This document shows, piece after piece, positions 9,790 through 19,059 of a stretch of DNA of 49,822 nt. Position 1 is the stretch's first letter; each line of letters begins with the position of its first letter. Origin of the DNA: Fragilaria crotonensis (Eukaryota > Bacillariophyta > Fragilariophyceae > Fragilariales > Fragilariaceae); NCBI GenBank assembly GCA_022925895.1, contig JAKSYS010000473.1:1-49822 (forward strand), given 5' to 3'. The notes beneath the pieces are model-generated. The model had not been told where the DNA came from. It was given only the letters and a program-made list of their open reading frames with translations, and made no database searches. The translations under genes and the position numbers were made by a program.

Positions 9790-11274
9790 CTCTTGTGGAA
9801 TTATGTAATTGCGGATAAAGTGCAATATCTTTTCTCCACCGTCCTCCCCAAAATTGCCTTAATAGTGTCTGATTTCAAGTACATATGTAAAAGGGCGTAA
9901 CTTCTTTGATGTTGACGATTCTTTTAGAAAATGGTATCAGAGATAAGACACAGAATAAACATGTAGGTGTACTCACATTTTGTACTGTCTTGAAAAGTAT
10001 CCTCGGCGCATCCAGCTGTACATCCAGGTTTTTATTACTCTTACCTGCCTCTTGGCGGCATCATCCTTGCCTCTCCGATAACCCAAGCCTTTACAATTTC
10101 GCCCAGCCTTGATCAACAAGGTGCCACCCACATCGAGTACGTACTGCATTGACAAAATGTGTGGAGATGGCATAGTCAACTTGTGTCATTTCTTGGGAAT
10201 CACCGTCAGTCATGATAAGTTTCACAGCATGTAGTGATTGTGCACCAAGAAGAACAGGAATGGCTTCTTGAATAGCCAACGGAAGAACCAAGATCGCTCA
10301 TTCGGGCAATGCACCTAACAACCACAGTCACCTTTCCATTTGAATCTTTCACAGAGAGTGTCAGCAATGGTCTGCTTTCATTGTTCGTCTCCTGATGCTG
10401 TTGTGGTAGCATTAACATTGGGGGAAGCCATGAAGTCTTTTGCCATTTTTGTAAATCCTTGCACATATGCCATCTGACCACGAGTAAAAATCTGACCCGT
10501 ACGGGTTTTAGTGAACAGAGCAGCTTGGGCAGGCTGGAGCCCGATGTTGGCAACACTCATTGCAGCAACAGTTTCCAGGGTTGAAATGTCAAGAAAGCGT
10601 TTACGATTCCTTATTTCGTTGGAAAGAAGAGGAGGATGGCCAGTGTGCTGGTTATTTCCAATTCCGCAAACAAGGAAAAAACTATTATGGTCAATTCGGA
10701 GTGTGAATTTGACACGACAAGTGCACGAGGTACCACGTAGAGTTGAATTGCGACGTTTCAATGCTACGCCAGAACTCTTGCACCCACGGGCATTCTTCTT
10801 ATCTCCAGTGTAGGTGGTAACACGATAAGAGTCGGTTCCAGTACTTTCATTCAGTATGGAGGACATTCCTCCTTGATCAGACGAATACTTGCGGAAATTA
10901 CTGCATTTCAAAATGCGTTGGTCAGTCAGTAGTACATCTGTGACATTGGTTGGGGAACGCAAACCGTAACCATTGGAAACAAGGGCACAATTCCCAACAG
11001 ATTTTGCAGCTTGGAGTAAGTCAGAGATAAGACTATGGCCTCCTGAATCCTTTCCAAATCCACCGTTGATGGGGTAAAGAGATGGACTGAACCGAATAAT
11101 GTGATTGGAACCCTTGTACATGGAGGTAGTGTACTCAAAGAGGTCACTCGATTCCAATGATGCATTGAAATCATCGGTTGCATGACAAAAATGACCTTTG
11201 AAAGGCAAAGAAGCAGTCCATGACATAGCCTTGAGATCAGATAGAGTCTGATCCAAAGCATGTGGATCCTGCAT
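9790..11274 (-). pseudogene. Mutator-like (MULE) transposase, frameshifted
   Basis: Reading leftwards, the first frame has its ATG at 11274 and runs to 10378. It contains a Cys/His-rich DNA-binding-type region (TSCTCRVKFTLRIDHNSF then NNQHTGH) as in the N-terminal domain of diatom MULE transposases. The catalytic core continues in other frames: LLTLSVKDSNGKVTVVV (10206-10556 frame), then KLIMTDGDSQEMTQVDYAI and RTRCGWHLVDQGW (10091-10291 frame), then KDDAAKRQVRVIKTWMYSWM (9973-10179 frame). TDGD carries one of the DDE acidic residues. A weak continuation (FIRNYIIPQEQSYCY) extends to about 9790. There are at least three frame changes. Function in the intact family is cut-and-paste transposition. 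Confidence 0.75.
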
Positions 11275-11741
11275 CAATGGTACTTCTTGTTGTGGATGAT
11301 CCTAAAGAGAACGAAACAAGGGGTTGGTAACAAAATAATCGGTAGGTGGTTGCTATAGTAACGCAAGCAAAATGACAACAGATAGAGAGCAAACAAGAGC
11401 GAAAACAGAACAAGGGCAACAAGAGAAACAAAAGCAGCAAGGAGAGCAAGAACAACAAGAGAAACAAGAATGACAGGGAGACAAAGTGCCGTACCATCGT
11501 GGTTGTAAAATATCAAAATGATGAGTTTTGTGCGAGTAAACTCAAATCCACTACTGGTACCCTGTTTTATACACATCTAGACACGATCATTTTTATTTCT
11601 ATTCAAACAAACGTGGAGCAGATTTATGTTCCTTATCTAGAACGTAGTTTTGCACAAGAGTTGGTTTGAAAAGAGGGCGGTGATAAAGTGAAAGAGAAAG
11701 ATTCCGTACAAGTTAAATTCCACAACTAAAGTGCTAAAAAA
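11275..11741. other. transposase upstream region with a purine-rich tract
   Basis: Contains a strongly purine-rich top strand at about 11385-11490 (repeats of AACAAGAGAAACAA type), whose antisense frames give low-complexity Leu-rich ORFs that I reject. No promoter motif was identified. Confidence 0.4.
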
Positions 11742-11773
11742 TGCTGACGTCAAATTGGTGAAACCTAATCGGA
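11742..11773 (-). repeat. right terminal inverted repeat, inner copy
   Basis: Perfect 32-bp reverse complement of 6673-6704, followed outward by CCCAGC. Confidence 0.8.
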
Positions 11774-12035
11774 CCCAGCTATAATGCTATTACGCGGAAT
11801 TCTAAATCTTAATAGGGCCACAAACGTTGTGCAAACGTCACAGAACATTCATGACGTAGTCCACCACTTAGATTCGTCGATTGTTCCGTCGCTCGACGAA
11901 GCCTTCTCTGTCCGACGAGCACCTAAATACTGGCGGTATTCTTATTCTGTTTCCATTTTCATCAGGTCTCTTCAACACATATCCGGAAGGGCTCCTGTAT
12001 GTCAGATGTCAGTACATTGAACGTGCAGACATCAG

Positions 12036-12081
12036 TACTGTGACGTGGGCGCTGACGTCAAAAGAGTGAAACCTTGTCGGA
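12036..12081 (-). repeat. right terminal inverted repeat, outer copy
   Basis: 46 bp, 40 identical to the reverse complement of 6673-6718, also followed by CCCAGC. It is in the same orientation as the inner copy, 262 bp further out. Confidence 0.72.
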
Positions 12082-12677
12082 CCCAGCAGCTGTTTGCCAA
12101 ATGTCGCAGTGTCGGACTTTGATCGAACATGCATCATGGCTTTCGAGTGGCATTCGCGTTCGCCGTGCGACGTTGCGAATGACGAGTTCGAAATCGTGTC
12201 CTTAGGGACATCCCTAGTCTCCGGGCTACTTTAAGTAGCTTCTACGCGTTTCCTTACCATCCTAAGATACTTCAGCTTACACACTCTAAAACCTCGCCGC
12301 AATTATCATATATGGGAGTCTGAAATAAGACACGTTTAAGTTGTACTTACAACAGACACTTGAAACCAGGAAAGATTACTCAGTTACCCACGAACAATTA
12401 AATACAGGGAGCACCAAGGTGAGGACAATATGCATCAAGTACAAAATTTCCAACTCCGGAGATTACCCACATGCAGAGAAAAAACCGACGAAAGTTCGAC
12501 TCGACAAGGCCATTTCATATTTTCAACACCCTACACCACAAGAACCCTTTGAAATCCCATCCGACTTGATTGAACGCTCGCATCAGCGACTCACTGACGC
12601 AAGTGTTTCGCGGTGCAATAGTTGTTGTAGATCGGGTCTCCAGTCTTCATAGTATCGCACTGTAGCACTCTGTTACA
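12082..12677. other. intergenic upstream of the HSF gene, nothing recognised
   Basis: Presumed promoter region of the HSF gene. A 103-codon open frame (12341-12652) has no recognisable domain and is not called. Confidence 0.4.
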
Positions 12678-13929
12678 ATGTTTGACTCCGATTCTTCCGC
12701 ACCGCGCAAAGAGCCCTCTTTGCGGCGCCTATGCCAGAGGGAATCGACCGATCTCACTTCCGGTGGTGACTTGATGCAACAGACACAGTCGTTGGAGAGC
12801 GACGTCAACCTGACCCCTTCGGAGGGGTCTGCGTCGCCTGTTTCTTCAACAAGCGCGTTCCTACTGGGGTCAACAACTACAAGGCTCTTGACGATGTCAA
12901 CTTACCTGACTTCGTAAGAGAGCATCACGCGACCCTTACATTCCCTGAAAAGGTAAGTCTTCCATGATATTGTCATCGTGTATTGCCATAGCACCTTCCA
13001 AAACTGTATGCGGGTTCTAACGAAAAGCCTAACCGCATTGTGTCTATATCTTGTAGCTCATGCTCATGTTGATGTACGTCGACAAGGAGTTCCGAACGCC
13101 TGGAAGTAGCCCAGAGGATGTTTGCATCTCCTGGATTCTTGATGGACGAGCCTTCATCATCAGGAGGAAAGAAGACATGGTCAAGCAATTCTTGACCTTG
13201 TTCTTCCGTCAAACCAAGTTTCCGAGCTTCACCAGAAAGCTGTACCGGTGGGGCTTCCGCCAGGTCAGTGTTGCACCAGCGCATGCTGGTGACAATAAGC
13301 GCGAGATGATCTTCGGACACGAGTTCTTCCAACGTGACAACAAGGCCTTAATGGGGCGGATGCGCAGCCTTACGGCAGCTGGCAAAAGGCGAGCTATGCA
13401 AGCCAGGTCTCTCAAGCAACATGCATCTACCGGGATGGGTGCCGAAAGCCTTCAAATTGAGCCAAAGGAAGCTACGGAAGCAATATCCATGCAGTCGTTA
13501 ACCCTTCGTCCAACGTCTGCATCGCCCCTTTATTTGGGCCCTCCGGAAGCGCGGGTTGGTCAACGACCAGGTGCTGGTTACGTTTACGGCAGCTCGTTGA
13601 CAAATCTGGACTCGACTGCATATCAAGAAGCACTGCTGTTCTCACATCAACTCAAGGATCTTCACACCGTGCGCCAATGTCCGAAGGATAATGAAACAAT
13701 GGAAGCCAGGGGAGGAGAAGGTGGAACCAGCACTTCCACCAACGCAACTGCTGCCATTGGCTACCACCTGCCCCAGCAAAGTAACTTTGATCTGTCATTC
13801 CCATCCGCGATTGCAGCTGCTCATCAGCGAATTCGAAATCACCAGGGTGGCCGAGCTGACTACTCAGACTCCGATCCCAATGCGTACATGAGGGCGGCGG
13901 TCGATTTGCTTCTACGATATGCATCGTAG
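12678..13929 (+). CDS. heat shock factor (HSF)-type transcription factor, one sure intron
   Basis: The HSF DNA-binding domain is split by an intron at 12953-13056 (104 nt, GTAAGT...TTGTAG, phase 0). Exon text before it is LPDFVREHHATLTFPEK; after it come LMLMLMYVD, DVCISWILDGRAFIIRRKED and the recognition-helix region FPSFTRKLYRWGFRQV. HSFs bind HSE (nGAAn) sites in the nucleus and are greatly expanded in diatoms. The tail is Gln/Ser-rich without a clear coiled coil. The start is unsettled. The only good upstream ATG (12678) is in another frame from GGVCVACFFNKRVP, so a second small intron or a one-base error must lie at about 12770-12830. The stop is TAG at 13927. Confidence 0.82.
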
Positions 13930-14164
13930 CATCGTAGAATTTGCACGATGGCGTGCAGCCAAGCAGCTGGAGCCAATTCAGCTGTGGCAAATGTGGGTGT
14001 GGGGCACGTCCTCAGGTGTTGGCAAGTAAGCTATTGACGCGCTTATCGCACCCACAAGACCAAAGTGCTACGTGTGGCGTGGAGTCAACGAATTCCTCCC
14101 TTACATATTTATCCTATACACAACATACGGCTTCACATACTGCATTACTTATTCGGGAAGGTCG
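13930..14164. other. convergent intergenic region between HSF and kinase
   Basis: 235 bp between the 3' ends of two convergent genes. No features were recognised. Confidence 0.4.
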
Positions 14165-15517
14165 TTAGATGCATCTAGGCAACAAGCAATAGTCTAGGAG
14201 CATCCACAGTGTAGCTTCGGTGTCAAGATACTGGGAAAGGTCCCAATCGGCGAAGCTGGCACAGCAACCTGCAACTTCATTGAGGTCCAAAAGATCTACC
14301 TCGAACAACCTACTTGCCAACACTACACAATCGAGAAGTCCTTGCGATTCCCGTAGATCATCAATCGCATCGTCCAGCTGATGTAGTTGCTGAGCATAGC
14401 AGAGTGCGGCTACAACAGTCATTGGGTGTTGTAAATCCAACTCACAACACAATCCTCGGATCGTTTTTTCGCGACGTTGAAGCACAGCGTCCTTCCTCTT
14501 TCGAGCATTTGATTTATTGATCTTGCTGTTGGGGTCACAATTCTCCTCATCATCTTCAGCGTTTCCTCCATAATTTGTTAGGGGCAAAGCGGCATCGATG
14601 TCGATAATCGACACCGACGGCGCAGTAAAACAAAATTTCGCAAAGAGAGGAGATTCTAATGCTTGTCTCGCAGACAAGCGCTCCTCTGGGTCGACAGCCA
14701 ACAACCCTCGAATCAAGTTTGGTAGTGGTTGTGAAGGAAGCTTTTCCTTTGCCTCCTCGATCATTCGCAGGGCTTCCTTGTTTTTTTGCGCCTCAATAGT
14801 ATGATTCTGAAGCATTTCTAGTAGAATGACGCCAACGCTCCATAGATCGCTCTTGAAGCCGTAAGGTTTCGATTCAACAACTTCAGGAGCCGTGTAGGTT
14901 ACAGTTCCCACCCCGCCGGTATGGGTTGACGTTTCTTCCAACGTCAATTGCTTCGAGTTGTACATCGTTCCTTCAATCACCTTTGCGAGACTGAAATCAA
15001 TCAACACAGGATTCCACTTGCCATCCTCGTTCACCAACATCACATTATCACTCTTTATATCTCGATGAATGAAGCCATTGTCATGAAGGTGAGCCACTGC
15101 ACTCAACAGACCGTGGGCGATCGCGACCTTGTCGCTCCTTTCCTTCAGCCTGCCTGCATCAATCGCTTCACCCAGCGTCCCTTCGCTGTACAGTGGCATG
15201 GCCATCCCAAGCCAAGAATCGTCTATTCCAGCTCCTTCTTGCTCACATTCGCCACTCGACGGTACCTTGACATCCGCCATCTCAACAATGTTCTTGTGAG
15301 CATTTTCATGACGAAATAGACGAAGAACTGATATTTCTCTCAAAGCCCCAATATTCATACCGGGGGTTTGTTCTTCCTCATCATCTTCATCGACAAAGAG
15401 TTTCATCGCAAATTCTTGGCCATCATCATTATAGACGGCGACGACTGACCCATATGTTCCAGCTCCAAGGGACTGTGCTCTGTGATAAGTTTCGGTGGGT
15501 AGGCTCCCTGATGACAT
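14165..15517 (-). CDS. CDK-like Ser/Thr protein kinase with C-terminal cyclin-like region
   Basis: 450 aa, intronless. Kinase landmarks: Gly loop LGAGTYGSV (17-25), VAIK-type Lys39 (EFAMKLF), a CDK-like alphaC helix GALREISVL with Glu61, catalytic loop HRDIKSDNVM, DFS in place of DFG, TAPEVV for APE, and DLWSVGVILLEM. The REISVL helix recalls the PSTAIRE family, while HRDIKSDN is more PAK/STE-like. After residue about 290 there is an acidic linker and then a helical region (TVVAALCYAQQLHQLD, LLDCVVLASRLFEVDLLDL, TEATLWMLLDYCLLP). Its spacing and hydrophobic pattern resemble a cyclin N-terminal box. A kinase carrying its own cyclin-like partner would be unusual; the cyclin assignment is by eye only. 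The ATG at 15517 is the first in frame. Confidence 0.85.
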   Translation of the reverse strand: MSSGSLPTETYHRAQSLGAGTYGSVVAVYNDDGQEFAMKLFVDEDDEEEQTPGMNIGALREISVLRLFRHENAHKNIVEMADVKVPSSGECEQEGAGIDDSWLGMAMPLYSEGTLGEAIDAGRLKERSDKVAIAHGLLSAVAHLHDNGFIHRDIKSDNVMLVNEDGKWNPVLIDFSLAKVIEGTMYNSKQLTLEETSTHTGGVGTVTYTAPEVVESKPYGFKSDLWSVGVILLEMLQNHTIEAQKNKEALRMIEEAKEKLPSQPLPNLIRGLLAVDPEERLSARQALESPLFAKFCFTAPSVSIIDIDAALPLTNYGGNAEDDEENCDPNSKINKSNARKRKDAVLQRREKTIRGLCCELDLQHPMTVVAALCYAQQLHQLDDAIDDLRESQGLLDCVVLASRLFEVDLLDLNEVAGCCASFADWDLSQYLDTEATLWMLLDYCLLPRCI

Positions 15518-16014
15518 AATGATATTGACACTGATTGGAGATACTAAACCGATGTGGACGACAACTGCTGGGTCCTACTGCCAAAGTTCGCCTTGTAATA
15601 TATTGAGTGGATGGACTGGGGCAAGTAGGTAGCTAATGGCTAGAGTGACTGTGAGACTGATTTGTGGTTCTTCCAGAACCCTTCGCTTTCACGCGCTCAA
15701 TTCCACTTCTTGGCTGCACCATGCAGGTTCAATTGCCAACCGTTATGTGCGGCGACGAAATATGGCGCGGGAATCAATTCGAATTGAACCAAACCTCACG
15801 ACCTCGATCGAGGACAGCAACGTCAGTCAACGCTGTTCCAGTACTGTAGATTGTATACCGAGTAACATGTAACCCGTAGCAGTGCGACGAATGTACGTTC
15901 ATCTTGAAGTTTAAAGTACGAGTACGGCTTCACGACAGTGCTTGCAGGTTTAGTAAAGATTCCTTCGTGAGTTAGCCTCCCATTCCTCACAACTATATTG
16001 ATGTTTCAGAGACC
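15518..16014. other. divergent intergenic region, nothing recognised
   Basis: Shared upstream region of the kinase (-) and the EF-hand gene (+). An isolated CTGCTGGGTCC at about 15568 resembles the outer edge of the MULE terminal repeats, but it is too short to call. Confidence 0.4.
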
Positions 16015-16517
16015 ATGAATCTATCTACTGAGTCCTCAAGTTTCTCTTCCTTGTTGCCATTTTGTCTCTGGCGACTGTAGCTCAGGACGACGCCGGTTGT
16101 CCTGACGGCACTCCGGGAGAATGCGCTGCCAACCCCGACGAGACTTTGCAAGACACGGCAACATCCAATGCCAACAATGTTGAAGCGGTCGAATCCTCTC
16201 CACCAGAACCTGAAGATCCCAAGTGTCCTTCCCGACCGCACATTATTCGTTGCGCCGCATTGCATTTGGACTCGAACCAGAATAATAAGCTGGATCGAGC
16301 GGAATTGGAACATGCGATTGATCAATTGTCTTGGCTGGCACGAGGTGTCCTCAAAGTTATTGGATCGGTTAATAGCATTATGAAGAAGTGTGACTTTGAT
16401 GGAGATGACGCTATATCCATCGACTACGATATGGACAACACCGTCGATACTTGCCTCGCAACATGTTTCAAACGCCGAGCATTTAAGAGTGCGTTTTTTC
16501 CCGACTGTGATTTGTAA
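16015..16517 (+). CDS. small secreted EF-hand-like protein, start unresolved
   Basis: The main frame covers about 16032-16517. It opens with KFLFLVAILSLATVA, a good hydrophobic signal-peptide core, then QDD and a Cys-containing acidic spacer. Residues DSNQNNKLDRAE fit the 12-residue EF-hand loop (D-x-N-x-N-x-x-L-x-x-x-E). A second, DFDGDDAISIDYD, is EF-like with its last ligand shifted by one. Six Cys in the mature part suggest disulfides and an extracellular or secretory-pathway location. There is no ATG in this frame. The ATG at 16015 is one frame off, and a missing T near 16043 would join them. Alternatives are a 5' intron ending at TTTCAG (about 16009) or a non-ATG start. No family name is offered. 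Confidence 0.6.
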
Positions 16518-16613
16518 GTTTGGGCAAGTAGTAGCTATAAGTATCATATAGATAGATTAAACGGAGATGCTTGACATCGGCTATCTGTGGCGTGTGTGTA
16601 GCGGTGATATCCA

Positions 16614-18164
16614 TCATATCTGAGGAATAAGCACAAGCATCGTGTTCTTTACGCTCTCCTTGGCACTGACATCTCGACAACTTTTGGAGTAGCGAATCAA
16701 GGTTTGCAGCAGACCTCGGTGGGTCACTAGTCGCTTTCGAGTAGATTCTGTGGATGCCAAATTGAGCAAAGCGCGCACTGCATGTTGGGCAGTTGTTTCC
16801 TCCCCTTCACGAGCACAATGGACAAGGACATTTAAGACAGATTCCGAGAGCATCTTGTCGCGAATGCGTTCATCCTGCGAGAGAATCTCCAGAGCCGAGC
16901 AAACATATTCCTTCAGGGAGAATGATGCATTCGGTTCAAAACACTTGCCGACCATGGTTTCGAAAAAGTCAGCATGTTCTACAATGGCGATTCGATTGCC
17001 TGGATGTAGGACTTGTTCTTTGAAGGCAAAGGCTACCGACGCTGAAGCAGGACCTGACGCCATGTCTCTTAGAGCATTCAAGATATCACCGTGAATCGCC
17101 ATCTTTGCGTTCACTTTTGCAGCGCAACTTGCATACGCGCTAGTGGCTTCGCTCCTCACGTCCACACTTCGGTCGTGGATGGCAGCTTGATGCAGCGAAT
17201 GAATAACGTCGGTGCATTTCAGTAATATTGGCACAGCCTTGTCCCTCGCCAGGAACCTCAATGCCCGCGCGCACCTTCGCCGGACAACGTCATCATCTGC
17301 CAACAGAAGGAGGTGGCGCAAAGCTTCTAGAATCATTCCATCACCATGCAGCAATAGCATCATGCAGGAGTCCGTTTCCATGGAGAGATTATCGAATGTT
17401 GAAGTGACATTTCTAATCGTCTTCATGTTCTGGCTTCCTTTACTGCAGAGCTGCACCAGAGCCGTGAGTACAGCAGAGTGTTCAGCCATGACGATGCGAA
17501 CGTTAGGTGTCAAAGATAGGTTACGAAAAATGGCGGATAATCGTTCCATCCCCCTTTCAGTCAGCTCTAAACAAGATGTCCGAGACAAAACTGTTCCCAG
17601 CTGCTCCAATAGCGAAAGGCGATGATCGTCAGCAAAGTGTGAGACACATTTGAGCACACTCATTATGTCACCCTTCATGCACTTTGAGACTGCGTTGTTT
17701 TGCAGCGCTTCCGCCATCATGGGCAGGAAGTTCGGAATATTGATAGTCATCATGGCTCCTCTCGCGGAAGCAGAAATTGATCTCCATATTGACACAACTT
17801 TGGATTGAGCTTTCTGGTTCTTCCATGCTTTCGACAGGAGTCGAAGTAGCTCAATCCCAATGTCGTCCAAGGATTCCATCCGTACGTCCTCTCTACAGTT
17901 CCTGTACAGCGAGTCAATGGCGCTGCATACCATGGAGACTTGATCTGTTTCTGATTCTGTCGCGATCGACCGATTCAAGACGAAACCAAGTTGAAGGCAA
18001 AGTGGTCGCAAGATTCCAGCCTTGACCAGTGGAGTCCCTTCGGAAACCATCGCAATTTTTTCCAAGACTCGAACACGTTGCGTTGTAGTTACCGCTTGAT
18101 GCGCCTCCTCTACCAAATAGAGTATAGTGGATGGAGATTCGCGAGGTCGCTTGCTGGCAATCAT
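16614..18164 (-). CDS. armadillo-type helical repeat protein, unknown role
   Basis: 516 aa, intronless, starting MIASKRPRE. Nearly all of the length is helical and Leu/Ala-rich, with ARM/HEAT-like spacing: for example LSAIFRNLSLTPNVRIVMAE, VRRRCARALRFLARDKAV, AVRALLNLASTESTRKRLV. The phrase pattern (R-A-L-x-N-L-A ... then a short helix ending in a hydrophobic pair) is typical of armadillo repeats, roughly 40 residues each. Such proteins are scaffolds for protein-protein contacts. There is no signal peptide and no other domain. It is convergent with the EF-hand gene (97 bp apart). Function cannot be inferred. Confidence 0.8.
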   Translation of the reverse strand: MIASKRPRESPSTILYLVEEAHQAVTTTQRVRVLEKIAMVSEGTPLVKAGILRPLCLQLGFVLNRSIATESETDQVSMVCSAIDSLYRNCREDVRMESLDDIGIELLRLLSKAWKNQKAQSKVVSIWRSISASARGAMMTINIPNFLPMMAEALQNNAVSKCMKGDIMSVLKCVSHFADDHRLSLLEQLGTVLSRTSCLELTERGMERLSAIFRNLSLTPNVRIVMAEHSAVLTALVQLCSKGSQNMKTIRNVTSTFDNLSMETDSCMMLLLHGDGMILEALRHLLLLADDDVVRRRCARALRFLARDKAVPILLKCTDVIHSLHQAAIHDRSVDVRSEATSAYASCAAKVNAKMAIHGDILNALRDMASGPASASVAFAFKEQVLHPGNRIAIVEHADFFETMVGKCFEPNASFSLKEYVCSALEILSQDERIRDKMLSESVLNVLVHCAREGEETTAQHAVRALLNLASTESTRKRLVTHRGLLQTLIRYSKSCRDVSAKESVKNTMLVLIPQI

Positions 18165-19059
18165 GGTGTTCTGAGAGTCTTCACCTGTTGTATGAGGAAG
18201 TGCGAAAGATCACAACTGTCGAATGGCAAATAGTGACGAAGAAATTGTGTGTGTGTCCATTTCGCGATTCATGTGACAGTGACTCCCACATCCAACGGTT
18301 AATTGCTGGATTGTACTCCTACTAAAATAAAGAGTAGTAGTAAGTACTACGGTAGCACTTCGGTAGTACTGGCGTACAACCTACTCTACCGGTAGAGTGC
18401 AGAAGGGGCTCTCTAACATAGTAGAGAGAGTTGAAACTGACGACTGCAACAACCGTACTGTGCTGTTCCGCAGCGTACGTCATCGTACTGTAAGGTCATT
18501 CATGTGAAACAGAACAATGCAAGATTCTAAAGTGTGGACGGTGTATAATTAGCTACTCTACTACTAGTACTTGTCAAGATTGACAAGATATGAAATGTTG
18601 CCTATTTCACCTCATCCAATGAGGTGAATTCAATTTGACATGATCTACATGACATGTCTCTTGAGCCATTTCAAAGCTCACTTTATTTGCTAAATTTTAG
18701 TTTATAATTTTAGGACCTACTATTTGTGAAAGGCTCTCCCAAGCAGTTGCTGTTAGTGTAGAGAAAACCTTCGCGAATCTACTGTCCTACGGTACCGAAT
18801 ACTAGTAGCTACGTTTAGAGTACAGCCTCCGGCAGCAACTCTCAAGTCTCTCGACTGTCGGGAATAGAATACGTAGGATTTATGTATAGTTTTAAGTACA
18901 AGTGCCGCGTTTCCTACACCGTACATGTACCAGGTACTTGTACTCTTCTCGTACTCGGTGCATGACTTGTTCACTTCAAATCATTTGCATTTGCCAAGGA
19001 ACGCCAACGCAATCTTTGTGTGATGGTGCCTGTGTTGATACCAAAGCAGAAGTAAACGA
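18165..19059. other. intergenic, TAC/GTAC-rich, shared upstream of two divergent genes
   Basis: Between the ARM protein (-) and the ankyrin protein (+). 18310-18500 and 18890-18960 are rich in GTAC/TAGTA words with many small palindromes. No gene was recognised. Confidence 0.45.

Larger units (their letters stand above)
6673..12081. mobile_element. degenerate Mutator-like (MULE) element with terminal inverted repeats and foldback-type arrays
   Basis: A 32-bp sequence at 6673-6704 is perfectly inverted at 11742-11773. A longer 46-bp version (6673-6718) is inverted at 12036-12081 with 40 of 46 matches. Between them lie two opposed tandem arrays (7019-7520, 8119-9478) and a broken MULE transposase on the minus strand. 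Either right-hand copy could be the true end, the other being a nested or duplicated terminus. No convincing 8-11 bp target-site duplication was found. Linking the transposase, arrays and terminal repeats into one element is inference from their nesting. Confidence 0.5.

Noticed and set aside
11274-11576. Leu-rich minus-strand ORFs upstream of the MULE transposase as membrane proteins
   Set aside because: They arise from a purine-rich low-complexity tract and occur in several frames at once.
12341-12652. 103-codon ORF upstream of HSF
   Set aside because: No recognisable domain, no supporting context, and likely 5' flank.
15560-15580. CTGCTGGGTCC as another MULE terminal repeat
   Set aside because: Only 11 bp match the outer edge; the diagnostic GACGTC and GGTTTCAC parts are absent.
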